Assembly: GCA_963711705.1 (NCBI GenBank)
Contig: CAVQFM010000014.1
Coordinates: 62,001 to 126,000, forward strand
Length of the DNA stretch: 64,000 bases
Source of the DNA: RYN-230 sp963711705
GTDB taxonomy: Bacteria; Actinomycetota; Actinomycetes; Streptosporangiales; Streptosporangiaceae
Direction: 5' to 3'
The translations under genes and the position numbers were made by a program. Every line of letters starts with the position of its first letter. The stretch's first letter is position 1. This document shows, one piece after another, positions 18,920 through 27,620 of the stretch. The notes beneath the pieces are model-generated. The model saw nothing but the letters and a program-made list of their open reading frames with translations. It did not search any database and was not told where the DNA came from.

Positions 18920-19792
18920 CTAGGGCGGGTCGAGTCCCAGCAGGCGCCGGCCCAGCGGGCTGAGCGACGCGGGCTGAGCCCGCCGCTCCTCGATGCGGCG
19001 CGGGTCACCGGGGAAGGCATCGCCGTCCGGGGCGGCACAGGCCGACCAGGAGCTGATGCGTGCCCGCCGCAGCGTCTCGCGCGGCTCCCCGGCCGGGGGC
19101 GGCGGGTTCATCGCGAGGTACTGGGCCAGCCGCGGGCGGTGGGCGGAGTTCCTGCCGTTTCCGTGCAGCAGCGTCGTCTGCCAGATGACCAGGTCGCCGG
19201 CGGCCAGGGGAACCCTGACGATCGGATGGCCGCCGATGCCGGGGGCCCGGGGCACCGGGCCGGCCCTGGATTGCTCGTCCAGGAAGCGCTGCTGGTCCCG
19301 GTAGATGGCGGGAACGCACTGGAAACCGCCCATGTCGGCGGACGTATCCTGCAGAGCCAGCACCCCCTGCAGCCCGAACGGGATGTGCGGGTACCGGTTC
19401 ATGTCGGTGTCCCAGTGGATGAAGCCAGGCTGGTCATAGTCAGGCTGGTCAGGGCGGACCGGCGGCTTGAACGCGACCCGGTCGATGGACACCCACAGCT
19501 CGTCCGTGCCGTGCAGCCGGCGGAAGATGCCGTAGACCGCCGGATGCTGCCGGACATCCCACATCGACTGGTAGTGGTACATCTCGACCATGCCCGTCCG
19601 GGGCCGGATGATGTCCGGCTGGTACCACGTGGCGGGGTCACCGGGCCGGGCGCCGGTATGACGCCAGATGTCAGCCACGACGGCTTCGAGGAGCGGGGCG
19701 GGCAGCCCGGTCGGCACGACGACGTACCCGTCGGCCGCCAGGGCGCTCCGCGTCTCGTTGGGTACCACTGGCCCAGCTGCGCCCGCTTCCAT
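18920..19792 (-). CDS. Phytanoyl-CoA dioxygenase (PhyH) family protein
   Basis: This is a non-haem Fe(II)/2-oxoglutarate dioxygenase of 290 residues. The iron ligands are visible as HWD (IHWDTD) and a distal His in LLHGNGRNSAH, with the 2-oxoglutarate-binding Arg in HRPRLAQY. It hydroxylates an unidentified small molecule. The gene starts 2 bases after the stop of the LuxR regulator at 19795, so the two form an operon and the regulator probably controls its own enzyme. Confidence 0.85.
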   Translation of the reverse strand: MEAGAAGPVVPNETRSALAADGYVVVPTGLPAPLLEAVVADIWRHTGARPGDPATWYQPDIIRPRTGMVEMYHYQSMWDVRQHPAVYGIFRRLHGTDELWVSIDRVAFKPPVRPDQPDYDQPGFIHWDTDMNRYPHIPFGLQGVLALQDTSADMGGFQCVPAIYRDQQRFLDEQSRAGPVPRAPGIGGHPIVRVPLAAGDLVIWQTTLLHGNGRNSAHRPRLAQYLAMNPPPPAGEPRETLRRARISSWSACAAPDGDAFPGDPRRIEERRAQPASLSPLGRRLLGLDPP

Positions 19793-19794
19793 CC

Positions 19795-20583
19795 CTAACT
19801 GGAGGTCATTCCGGTGAGGGCGCTGGCCGCGCCGGTCACAGACAGCGCCCGGACGTGGGCGAGGGCTTCGGTACGCGACCTGACGCCCAGGGTGCGGTAG
19901 ATGTGCTGCAGATGGGTCTGGACGGTGCGGATGCTGACTCCCAGTGCCCGGGCCACGTCACGGTCGGAACTCCCGGCGGCAACAAGCTGCAGGATGCGGG
20001 TCTGGCGTGGGGTCAGCAGCGGCTTGCCGTCAGCGTCGCGCGGTGTGCCGGGCACGGGCTGGTTCAGCAGGGCGGCGATAGCCGCGGCCTGCCTGAGGTG
20101 CGGGCTCAGCAGGTCGAGCAGTTCGCGCTGCTGGTCGGAAAAGTCCCGCCGGTGCCGGTTCAGCGCGACGCTGATCATCCCGTGCTGCGGGGCGGGCACG
20201 CTCACGACCAGCTGGTAGTCGACCCGGGCCGGCCGGTAGAAATCGGCGTACAGGCCGGTCGAGCGGAACTGCCGGTCGCTGGCCACATCGGAGATGCGCC
20301 GGGCCGCGAGGTCGCCGGTCGTCTGGTAATGGTGCAGCAGCGGGTGCTCGGGCAGGTGCTGCTGGAACAGCTGCCCGGCGTCCGGGAAGTCGAGCACGTC
20401 AGCCGGGTCGATCTCCCAGGCGACGGCGACCGGGCCGACCAGGTGGTTGTACGAGCACGACTCGGCGGCAATCAGGCTGGATACCAGGCTGATCACCCGG
20501 GTGGGGAAATCACCGCCGCCGGGCAGGTACAACTCGGCCAGCCCGGTGCTGAGCCGGTGCAGCAACCGGCTGTCGAGCGTCAT
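19795..20583 (-). CDS. LuxR-family transcriptional regulator
   Basis: This is a 262-residue regulator. The N-terminal 190 residues are a sensor-like domain without a clear family. The C-terminus is a LuxR helix-turn-helix (LTPRQTRILQLVAAGSSDRDVARALGVS, VQTHLQHIYRTLGVRSRTEALAH). The ATG at 20583 has AGGAG 8 bases upstream. It is the first gene of a two-gene unit with the PhyH enzyme. The long gap upstream with inverted repeats could hold its operator. Confidence 0.85.
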   Translation of the reverse strand: MTLDSRLLHRLSTGLAELYLPGGGDFPTRVISLVSSLIAAESCSYNHLVGPVAVAWEIDPADVLDFPDAGQLFQQHLPEHPLLHHYQTTGDLAARRISDVASDRQFRSTGLYADFYRPARVDYQLVVSVPAPQHGMISVALNRHRRDFSDQQRELLDLLSPHLRQAAAIAALLNQPVPGTPRDADGKPLLTPRQTRILQLVAAGSSDRDVARALGVSIRTVQTHLQHIYRTLGVRSRTEALAHVRALSVTGAASALTGMTSS

Positions 20584-21336
20584 GATCCTGCTCCTGGCAC
20601 CGCACCAGGGTAAGCAAAATTGCTGATACCACAACAGCCCGGGTGTGGCGCAGAGTAACTGGTACCTGCTGGCAGCCCCGGCAATGCTGGGTGGGGGGTC
20701 CCGGAGCTGCCAGCAGGTTGACGTTTCGCTGGACGGCTGAGCGGCCCGCGTCAGCGTGGGGGGGACACGCGAGGCGGCACGGCGCGGGCCGCTTCCGCCC
20801 GGCGGGTGCCGCCCCCAGGGCAGGCTCACCGGGCGGGAACCCACCGTGGTCCAGGTATGAGCCGGTCCAGGCTCTGCCGCCACTGCCGCTCAGCTCACGT
20901 CCGGGGGGTCTGGACGTGAGCCAGGCCGGCACCTGGCCCTGGTGGATTCATCAACCGCAGCCCAACGGTAGACGGCAACGATCAGGCCGTCCAGGCCTGG
21001 CCGCCGGCCGGTTTCCGGACACCACCGGCTCCTGACCAGGCGCCGCTGGGTTCACCCAGCGGCGGCCGGCTGGGCCGCGGGCCGCACCTGACCAGCCACC
21101 GCGCTGCATTCGTTTATTACCTAACGCAACGCGTCCGCGAGGCTGCCACCCGCCTGACCACTGACCAGCCGGGCAGCTGACCAGGACCCTCCGGCCCGCC
21201 GGGCGACTGCGCCGTGCGCCGTGCGCCCTGGGATCGATTCGGCGCCGCTGGTCCGATGTTGACTGGCCCATCACGATGATGGTCGCGAGAAGCGATGTGA
21301 CTCGGTAGTTACTACGCGGGCGCCTGCCTCTCCCGC
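20584..21336. other. Long non-coding stretch with two inverted repeats
   Basis: There is no convincing gene in about 750 bases. There are two clear structures. One is a perfect 10-bp inverted repeat, GCTCACGTCC / GGACGTGAGC, at 20893-20902 and 20912-20921. The other is a 9-bp stem with a TTCA loop (GCCGCTGGG / CCCAGCGGC) at 21042-21063. The first may be an operator or a mobile-element end, because GGACGTGAGCC recurs near 48.5 kb. The second lacks a T tract and may be a weak terminator. Confidence 0.6.
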
Positions 21337-21753
21337 TCAGCCCCCGGCGATGTTGACCAGCCAGTTGATGCCGAACCTGTCGGTGCACATGCCGAAGACG
21401 TCGCCCCACGGAGCGGGACCCAGCGGCATGGTCTCGGTGCCGCCGGCCGAGAGCTTGTCCCAGTAACCTCGCAGCTCATCCTCGTCCGCCTTGTCGCCGC
21501 TGAGCGAGATCGAGAAGTTGTTGCCGGGGGTGTAATCCATCCGGTTGGGCGTGTCGGACGCCATCAGCGCGAGGCCACCGCTGGTGGTGAGCATCGAGTG
21601 CATGATCTTGTCCTTCTCGGCCGGGTCGTCGCTGGCCTGGAACTCAGCGAACGTGCTCGTGGTCAGTTCCCCGCCGAACACCGAGTGGTAGAAGTCCATC
21701 GCCTGCTTGGCGTTGTCGCGGAAGCTGAGATACGGGTTGAGCTGCGTGGTCAT
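21337..21753 (-). CDS. VOC-family protein (PhnB/glyoxalase-like)
   Basis: This is a 138-residue vicinal-oxygen-chelate protein with the PhnB-like pattern NPYLSFRDNAKQAMDFYHSVFGGEL and the ending DVFGMCTDRFGINWLVNIAG. A ribosome site (CAGGGGG) precedes the ATG. Such proteins are small metal-dependent isomerases, dioxygenases or binding proteins. Substrate and metal cannot be read from the sequence. It stands alone. Confidence 0.85.
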   Translation of the reverse strand: MTTQLNPYLSFRDNAKQAMDFYHSVFGGELTTSTFAEFQASDDPAEKDKIMHSMLTTSGGLALMASDTPNRMDYTPGNNFSISLSGDKADEDELRGYWDKLSAGGTETMPLGPAPWGDVFGMCTDRFGINWLVNIAGG

Positions 21754-21962
21754 GTTTCCCCCTGTTCGCTTGACGTGACTTCAGTACAGGGCAGCCGGGT
21801 GAAAGCGCGGCCAAGGCCATGTGCAGCCGGGATGGAGGCGGGCACGGGCTCCAGGTGTGAGCCGCCCGCCGCAGGCAGCGCTGCCATCGGCGATACTGCC
21901 CATCATGCCCGGCCCCGGCCGGCCGGGCCGGGCCGGGGTGGCCGCCCTGAGGATGGCCGGTC

Positions 21963-22643
21963 TTACCAGGGCAGTGGCTGGCCGTCGCGGAAGAACCCGC
22001 CGGTCGGGCCGGTATCGGGCAGCGTCGCGGCCCACACCACGCTGGCTGCGCCGTCGGTGACGGGCCGGCCTCCAGGGCCGCCCATGTCGGTGGCCACCCA
22101 GCCCGGGCAGACCGAGTTGACCAGGATCCGGTCACCGCGCAGGTCGTCGGCGAGCATCCGGGTGAGCGCGTTGAGCCCGGCCTTCGACACCGTGTACGCG
22201 GGCGTGCCGCCGCCCATGCTGGCCAGCGACCCAGCCTCACTGGACACGTTGACGATCCGGGGATGGTCACTGGCCCGCAGCAGGGGCAGGAACTCCTCGG
22301 CCAGCAGCCATGGCCCGTACAGGTTCGTCTCCATGGCTTCGCGTACCACGGCCAGGTCGGCGCTGGCCGCCCGCTGCCACGTGTCGTAGCTGATGGCCGC
22401 GTTGTTGACCAGGACATCCAGCTTCCCGTACCGGCCGCCCACGTACCGGGCCGCCTCGGCGATGCTGCCCGGGTCGGTCACGTCCAGCCGCAGCGGCTCA
22501 GCGCCGGTCTCCCGGGCCGCGGTTTCGGCTGCGCTGGCCGAGCGCGCGGTCAGCAGCACGGTCTGGCCACGTGCGGCCAGCTGGCGGCAGACTTCCCGGC
22601 CGATGCCCCGGTTCCCGCCGGTGACCAGGCTGACGGTGGTCAA
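21963..22643 (-). CDS. Short-chain dehydrogenase/reductase (SDR)
   Basis: This is an NAD(P)-dependent SDR of 226 residues. It has the cofactor motif TGGNRGIG, LDVTDPGS, NNAA, and the catalytic Ser/Tyr/Lys set in VSSEAGS and YTVSKAGLN. The start is a TTG with little ribosome-site support, so the N-terminus is approximate. The reduced substrate is unknown. Confidence 0.85.
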   Translation of the reverse strand: MTTVSLVTGGNRGIGREVCRQLAARGQTVLLTARSASAAETAARETGAEPLRLDVTDPGSIAEAARYVGGRYGKLDVLVNNAAISYDTWQRAASADLAVVREAMETNLYGPWLLAEEFLPLLRASDHPRIVNVSSEAGSLASMGGGTPAYTVSKAGLNALTRMLADDLRGDRILVNSVCPGWVATDMGGPGGRPVTDGAASVVWAATLPDTGPTGGFFRDGQPLPW

Positions 22644-22883
22644 GCCCGGGAATCCGGCCGGGTGGCGGGAGCCAGGCCGCGCAGGGCATGACAGGCGCTC
22701 ATCTGCCCGATGATTCCCCGGTCCGGGCCGCGTTCGCCACCCACTTCCTGACGTCTGGCTGAGCCAGTCCCGGCCGGCGGCCTGCGGGCACTGTGCGAGG
22801 TCAGGCCGTCAGTCGCTGAACACGGCGCGCCGCAGCGGGCCCGCGACCGCATCCGGCCGTCGGCGCGGGTGAGCAGCCCTGGG

Positions 22884-23252
22884 TTAGGGCGCGCGGGTGA
22901 GCAGCTCCATGCTGTGCCCGTTGGGGTCGCGGAAGTAGACGCCCCGGCCGCCCCAGCGGGTGTTGATCTCGCCGGGCTGCTGGTAGTCCGGGTCGGCGAA
23001 GTAGGCCAGCCCGGCCGCGCGGATCCGGCCGAACGCCGCGTCGAAGTCGGCGTCGCTGACCAGGAACGCGTAGTGCTGCGGCGTCACATGACCGCGGTTC
23101 ATGTAGTCGAGGGTGACCCCGTTGTCCAGCTGCACGGGGGTGAACGGCCCGGTGTCCGCGCCGATGGCCCGGCCGAGGATGTCGGCCAGGAACCGTGCCG
23201 AGGCATGCTTGTCCGTCGCGCCGACGATGGTGTGGTTCAGCTCGATGCTCAT
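22884..23252 (-). CDS. VOC-family (glyoxalase/bleomycin-resistance-like) protein
   Basis: This is a 122-residue VOC protein: HTIVGATDKHASARFLADILG at the start and GVYFRDPNGHSMELLTR at the end, with the terminal Glu typical of a metal ligand. Its ATG overlaps the stop of the upstream SDR gene (ATGA), so it is translationally coupled. It is the last gene of a three-gene unit facing away from the MarR gene and may act on the product of the SDR. Confidence 0.85.
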   Translation of the reverse strand: MSIELNHTIVGATDKHASARFLADILGRAIGADTGPFTPVQLDNGVTLDYMNRGHVTPQHYAFLVSDADFDAAFGRIRAAGLAYFADPDYQQPGEINTRWGGRGVYFRDPNGHSMELLTRAP

Positions 23253-24097
23253 CGCGTGTCATCTCCCTGTGGTGCTGTCATGGGCTGGCCCTGGCGGTAC
23301 ATCTGGGGTGGCTTGACCCCGGCCGACTGGCCGCCGTCGACCGGGATGACCGTCCCGGTGACGTACGAGGACTCCGGCGAGGACAGCCACAGGACGACCC
23401 GGGCGACCTCGGCCGCGGAACCGATCCGGCGCATCGGCGCGGCCATGGCGGCCAGCCGCTGGGCCTCGGCGCCCGCGGCCTCGAGGTGGTGGGTGAGGAT
23501 GGTGCCGGGCGCCACCACGTTGACCCGGATGCCCTGGTCGGCGTAGTCGAGCGCGGCCACCTTGGTCAGGCCGATGATCCCGGCCTTGCCCGCGACGTAG
23601 GCGGCCAGGTTGGCCACGCCGGTGATCCCGGCCAGCGAGGCCATGTTCACGATCGTCCCCCCACCCGTCCGCAGCATGGCGCCGATCTGGTACTTCATCC
23701 CGAGGAACGTACCCCGGACGTTGGTGGCGATCCCCCGGTCGAACTCCGCCGGGTCGATCTCGGCCAGCGGCGCGGGCAGCGGGCCGTCGGTCGCGTTGTT
23801 GAACGCGGCGTCGAGCCGGCCGTACCTGTCCAGCGTGGCCTCGACCAGGTGGCGCACGGAACCGGCGTCCGACACGTCGGTGCGGACCGCGGTCGCCCGC
23901 CCGCCGCGGTCGCGGATCTGCTCCGCGACTTTTTCCAGGGCGGCGGCGTCCCGCGCGGCCAGCACGACGGCCGCCCCGGCGTCGGCGAACGCCTCGGCGG
24001 TGGCCGCGCCGATGCCCTTGCTGGCCCCGGCGACGAGGGCGACCCGCCCGTCCAATGGCCGGCCGCTGGCGGGGCCGGGCGCGTCAGGCGTGTTCAT
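23249..24097 (-). CDS. SDR-family oxidoreductase
   Basis: This is a classical SDR of 282 residues, with AGASKGIGAATAEAFADAG for cofactor binding, NNAT, and the active-site set in MASLAGITG and YVAGKAGI. The ending (TVIPVDGGQSAG) is typical of 3-oxoacyl-ACP-reductase or glucose-dehydrogenase-like SDRs. AAGGAG precedes the ATG. It sits in the middle of the operon 24874-22884. Confidence 0.88.
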   Translation of the reverse strand: MNTPDAPGPASGRPLDGRVALVAGASKGIGAATAEAFADAGAAVVLAARDAAALEKVAEQIRDRGGRATAVRTDVSDAGSVRHLVEATLDRYGRLDAAFNNATDGPLPAPLAEIDPAEFDRGIATNVRGTFLGMKYQIGAMLRTGGGTIVNMASLAGITGVANLAAYVAGKAGIIGLTKVAALDYADQGIRVNVVAPGTILTHHLEAAGAEAQRLAAMAAPMRRIGSAAEVARVVLWLSSPESSYVTGTVIPVDGGQSAGVKPPQMYRQGQPMTAPQGDDTR

Positions 24098-24130
24098 GGT
24101 GGCTCCTTCAGGTAGCTGGTCCCGGGCCGG

Positions 24131-24874
24131 TCAGGCCAGGTGGTAGAGGATCGGCATGGCGGCGGTGCGGTTGGCGTGCAGGTTGGCCAGCACGTAGCGG
24201 TAGAAGGACGGCTTGCTGAGCTGCCTGACCGCGAAGCGGGGCAGGCTGATGTCCCAGCGCGCGTGGTTGACGAACACGTAGTCGCTCTTGTCCACCGGGC
24301 CGAGCAGCGTGGAGTTGTCCAGGCCGGTCTCGGCCGCGTACCAGGCGGCGAGGTGGTCCCACAGATCCAGCGCTACCGCCGGGTCCTCGGCCACGAAGAA
24401 GTTGAACAGGAACAGCCCGGGCCGCGTCTTGTCCACGTCCGCAACCCGGCGCAGGCAGCGGGCGCGCAGCAGGTACACCTCGCGCGCGGCTGAGGTGACC
24501 GTCTCCGCCAGTTTGCCGAACTCCGGCCCGGCGGCCACGTCGTCCACTGCCGCGACGCTGCTGGTTTCGACCAGGGCCACCACGTCATAACGCGCCGGGC
24601 GGCTGCCCATCCGCAGGGCGTCGCGGTTCGGCGGCGGGAGCAGGGCGGCCCGGTACACGGTCGCCTTGCTGACCGTGTCCAGCTGTTCGAGGCTGGCCGA
24701 TAGCGCCTTCATCTCGGCCAGCAGCGCGGCCTTTCGTGGCCCGCGCCGTGGGAACGGGGTGCGGCCAGCCGCCGGCTCGGCCACCGCGGCGAGAAGCAGA
24801 TACCCGGTGGCCGGTGGCTCGATCAGCCGCACGTGTGCGTACTTGGCATGCGGGTTGACGATCGTCAGTTCCAT
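24131..24874 (-). CDS. Conserved protein with two dimeric alpha/beta-barrel-like halves
   Basis: This is a 247-residue soluble protein of unknown function. Two similar-looking halves (YDVVALVETSSVAAVDDVAAGPEF; FLFNFFVAEDPAVALDLWDHLAAWY) suggest a duplicated ferredoxin-like / ABM-type barrel, a fold used by small monooxygenases and dismutases. GGGAGGAG precedes the ATG. It is first in the operon with the SDR and VOC genes and divergent from marR, so it is probably repressed by that regulator. The fold call is an impression from pattern only. Confidence 0.6.
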   Translation of the reverse strand: MELTIVNPHAKYAHVRLIEPPATGYLLLAAVAEPAAGRTPFPRRGPRKAALLAEMKALSASLEQLDTVSKATVYRAALLPPPNRDALRMGSRPARYDVVALVETSSVAAVDDVAAGPEFGKLAETVTSAAREVYLLRARCLRRVADVDKTRPGLFLFNFFVAEDPAVALDLWDHLAAWYAAETGLDNSTLLGPVDKSDYVFVNHARWDISLPRFAVRQLSKPSFYRYVLANLHANRTAAMPILYHLA

Positions 24875-24920
24875 GGTTCTCTCCTCCCGGCGTCCTGGGT
24901 TGAACCATAGATACGAAACT

Positions 24921-24934
24921 CTTTGATGTCAAAG
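24921..24934. promoter_or_regulatory. Candidate MarR operator
   Basis: The perfect palindrome CTTTGATGTCAAAG lies in an AT-rich gap between marR and the divergent SDR operon. A related TCAAAC lies 10 bases further on. Position, symmetry and low GC fit an operator bound by the adjacent MarR protein and controlling both directions. Confidence 0.6.
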
Positions 24935-24969
24935 GGTTAGAAGTCAAACGGAGATGGTATGCTCACCGC

Positions 24970-25506
24970 ATGCCCGCGGCAGATGGACGTCCCGCCACAG
25001 CGCGGCCGCGGCGGGCGGGATCACCGGACACCGCGGCGCAGCCGCCGCCGGGCCCGCCAGTCAGCCCGCCGCTCGGCCGGCACCTGGCCCGTACCGCCCG
25101 GGAGATCACCCGGGCCTTCGACGAGGCCCTGGCCGCGGCGGGCGGCTCCCAGCCGGTCTGGCTGGTGCTGATCTCCCTTAAGACGCGCCCGCTGGCCAGC
25201 CAGCGGGAACTCGCCGAGGCGGTCGGTATCAAGGAGGCGACGCTCACCCACCACCTCAACGCGATGGACGCCAGCGGCCTGATCACCCGGCGGCGGGACC
25301 CGGCCAACCGCCGGGTGCACCTGGTCGAGCTGACCCCCGCGGGTGAGGAGGCCTTCTTCCGGATGCGCCAGGCGGCGTTCGCCTTCAACGACCGGCTGCG
25401 GGCCGGGTTCGCCGAGGAGGAACTGGCCGAGTTCGCGCGGGTGCTCGACCGGCTGCGCAGCAACGTCGCGGGCGGGACGGTGCCAGCTGGCGGACCGCCG
25501 CGATAA
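24970..25506 (+). CDS. MarR-family transcriptional regulator
   Basis: This is a 178-residue winged-helix regulator. The first 35 residues are Pro/Ala-rich. The core has RELAEAVGIKEATLTHHLNAMDASGLITRRRDPANRR (recognition helix and wing) followed by the dimerisation helix near the C-terminus. It is divergent from the barrel/SDR/VOC operon, with a 14-bp palindrome between them. The likely inducer is a phenolic or quinone-like compound handled by those enzymes. Confidence 0.88.
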   Translation: MPAADGRPATARPRRAGSPDTAAQPPPGPPVSPPLGRHLARTAREITRAFDEALAAAGGSQPVWLVLISLKTRPLASQRELAEAVGIKEATLTHHLNAMDASGLITRRRDPANRRVHLVELTPAGEEAFFRMRQAAFAFNDRLRAGFAEEELAEFARVLDRLRSNVAGGTVPAGGPPR

Positions 25507-25723
25507 TCGGGAGCAGCTCAGCTGAGCAGCACCAGCAAGATGATCAGCGCGGCGGCGGCCAGCACGGTGGTGGCGAAGATGGCCCGCGGCGGTCCGGAAG
25601 AACGGCCGTCTCGCCGAAGTTCCGGCGCACCGACCGCACCAGGTTGCCCAGCCCGCCGTGGCCGGGCAGTGGGGTGGCTGGCCTGCGCCCGGCGGGCGCG
25701 GTGCGCCCGCCGGGCGGCATAGC
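25507..25723 (-). other. Short stretch with a hydrophobic tail-like reading frame
   Basis: On the minus strand a frame ends in AIFATTVLAAAALIILLVLLS and a stop at about 25518, which looks like a single membrane helix. No in-frame start with a ribosome site could be found, and the upstream part reads better in another frame. It may be the end of a decayed small membrane protein. Confidence 0.3.
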
Positions 25724-26549
25724 TCAGGTGACGATGCGCATCGTCCAGAAGTCGGACGCCAGGCCACGCGTGGTCAGGTAGGCGTACGGCATCGTGAAGT
25801 CAGCCGGCCTGGCCCCAGTCCGTCCCCCACGAATTGCGGACGATGAACCGCTGCGAGGCGTCGTCGTACCCCGCAGCCAGCACGGCGTGACCGCCGAGCA
25901 CCTGCTCATCGGGCTGCGGCATCTGCAGCACACCACTGTGCGCCATGTCCTGGGTCTCGAAGCTCTCGTAGACAGTGAACCCGAAGACGAACGGGTAGCC
26001 GGCCGCCAGGCAGCCGCGCATCTGGTCCAGGTCCTGCAGAACCCGGCTGTAGCTGGTCAGCCGGTGGTCGAGCGCGTCCTTGTAGCACGCGGGCGTGGGC
26101 TCTTCACCATCCCGGGCCCCGGCGGGGAACTGCCCGCCGTCGGTGGGCGGGGGAGTGTCGTCGTAGGGCCACTCGTCCTCGGAACACACGCCCTGCGTCG
26201 CTACGCTCTTCACCCCGTCGCGGATCTGGGCGCCCGAGTCATACGCGACATGGCCTTCCATGGACCGTTCGTTGTAGTAGATGAACAGGCGCGAGGGCAT
26301 GAAATCGGCCAGGCCCTGCTTCTTGAGATCGAACTCGAAAGCGCCGCCGATGGCGTTCGCGGTGCAGCTGCCGATCCGGCCCTGGTTGTACACGGGCGGG
26401 CACTGGCTGCGCAGATCGGCGCTGGGCGGCAGGGCCGCGATCGCGATCTGTGGTGCCGCGAACAGATGGTCTCTGGCGTCCGGCAGGTCCGGCACCCAGC
26501 CGTAGCGGGCCGTTCTGCGTGTCCTGGCCGGTGGTCCCTGTGCTGCCAT
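25724..26549 (-). CDS. Papain-like C1 family cysteine peptidase, C-terminus frameshifted
   Basis: This is a cysteine peptidase of about 270 residues when whole. The catalytic Cys lies in NQGRIGSCTANAIGG, the His in LGGHAVLAAGYD and the Asn in VRNSWGTDWG, so the active site is intact. A stop at 25800-25802 cuts the frame right after WGQAG. The expected end (FTMPYAYLTTRGLASDFWT) follows in the next frame to 25724. Removing one G restores GGC-TAC-TTC, so a single-base insertion is the cause. The ATG at 26549 has AGGAGGGG upstream. No signal peptide is seen, so it is probably cytoplasmic. Confidence 0.85.
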
Positions 26550-26787
26550 CGTCGTGTCCCCTCCTGCTGACCTGTGTGCTCGCCGCCTGAGGCCGGGTCC
26601 GGCCAGCCGTGGCGAGCGATCCCGGCTGGGTCCCTGCGACACCAGCCCTGCTGGTTCAGAGCAGGCCGCTGCGCCGCTGATACATAGCACGGCCGGCCCG
26701 TTCCTCAGCTGGCTCTCCGCCCGCCACGCCCAGCCCACGGTGAGTTACTGCCGCCCTGACCTGCTGCGGCACGAGCAGGGCGCGGCA

Positions 26788-27471
26788 CTAGCTCGCTAAA
26801 GAGCGCACCGTGCACCGGGGCAGGCAGCGCTCGACCAGATCATGGGCCACATGCTGCCAGACGTCGCGGCCGTGGTGCCTGATCGGTATGCCGAAGCTCT
26901 GCGCGTAGACCTCCAGCCGGGGCACGGCCGTGCCGAGCACGTCGTAGCCGAGACCCTGGAGTACTTCCCGGGCGTCGGCGGTGGAGTTGGCCCGCCCGAT
27001 GCACCGGTTCAGCAGCACGGCCGACCGAGCGGGCCGGTCCCGGACCGCGCCCACCTCGCTGATCTCGTCCTGCACCGGCGTGGTCCGGTTGATCTCGATC
27101 GGGCTGGGCGCGCACGGGATGAGGATCTCGTCGGCATAGCGCAGCGCCGACCGGGCGATGCCGGGATGATCTTCCAGCTGCGGTGCGTCGATGATCACCA
27201 CGTCGTCCTTGCTGGCGATCTCCGGCACCCGCCGGTGCAGTTCCCGGGAGGGCAGTGCCACGATCCGGAACGGGAACGCCGCTTCCTTCAGCGCGAGGCG
27301 TGGGTACATGGCGGCCAGGTCGGACCACTCCAGGGCACTGCCCGACGGATCGGCGTCCACCAGCAGCACGCGGTTACCCGCCTGCGCGAAAACGTGGGCC
27401 AGCCAGACCGCCGAGGTGGTCTTGCCCGTCCCTGGCTTCAGATTCGCCAGTGCGAGGGTCAGACCGGTCAT
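26788..27471 (-). CDS. ParA-family ATPase (orphan)
   Basis: This is a 227-residue deviant-Walker-A ATPase: LANLKPGTGKTTSAVWLAHVFAQ, VLLVDADPSGSALEWS, and VVIIDAPQLEDHPGI for the switch II region. ParA proteins position plasmids, chromosomes or protein cargo by ATP-driven dimerisation on DNA. No ParB or centromere array was found nearby. It resembles short ParA proteins on actinobacterial plasmids and integrated elements more than the chromosomal Soj. The AT-rich palindromic leader just upstream may be autoregulatory. Confidence 0.85.
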   Translation of the reverse strand: MTGLTLALANLKPGTGKTTSAVWLAHVFAQAGNRVLLVDADPSGSALEWSDLAAMYPRLALKEAAFPFRIVALPSRELHRRVPEIASKDDVVIIDAPQLEDHPGIARSALRYADEILIPCAPSPIEINRTTPVQDEISEVGAVRDRPARSAVLLNRCIGRANSTADAREVLQGLGYDVLGTAVPRLEVYAQSFGIPIRHHGRDVWQHVAHDLVERCLPRCTVRSLAS

Positions 27472-27517
27472 CCGTGCATTATCGCAGCGTCTAGTGCCTT
27501 TCGGTAGACGGCCCTGT

Positions 27518-27568
27518 CTATTATGCAGTCCTTAAGTATTGCAGTTTTTACTGCATTACATAATGCGC
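27518..27568. promoter_or_regulatory. AT-rich palindromic leader of parA
   Basis: This is a clear AT island in GC-rich DNA 50-100 bases upstream of parA. TGCAGT-TTTT-ACTGCA (27540-27555) is a perfect stem-loop, and the same TGCAG core appears at 27524 with CATAATGC at 27559. The repeats fit a promoter/operator or a partition-like site. Confidence 0.5.
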
Positions 27569-27620
27569 GGCGGGTAGGCCCCCGCCACCAGCACGGCCGG
27601 TGCCGGGCCGGCCCGGGCCG

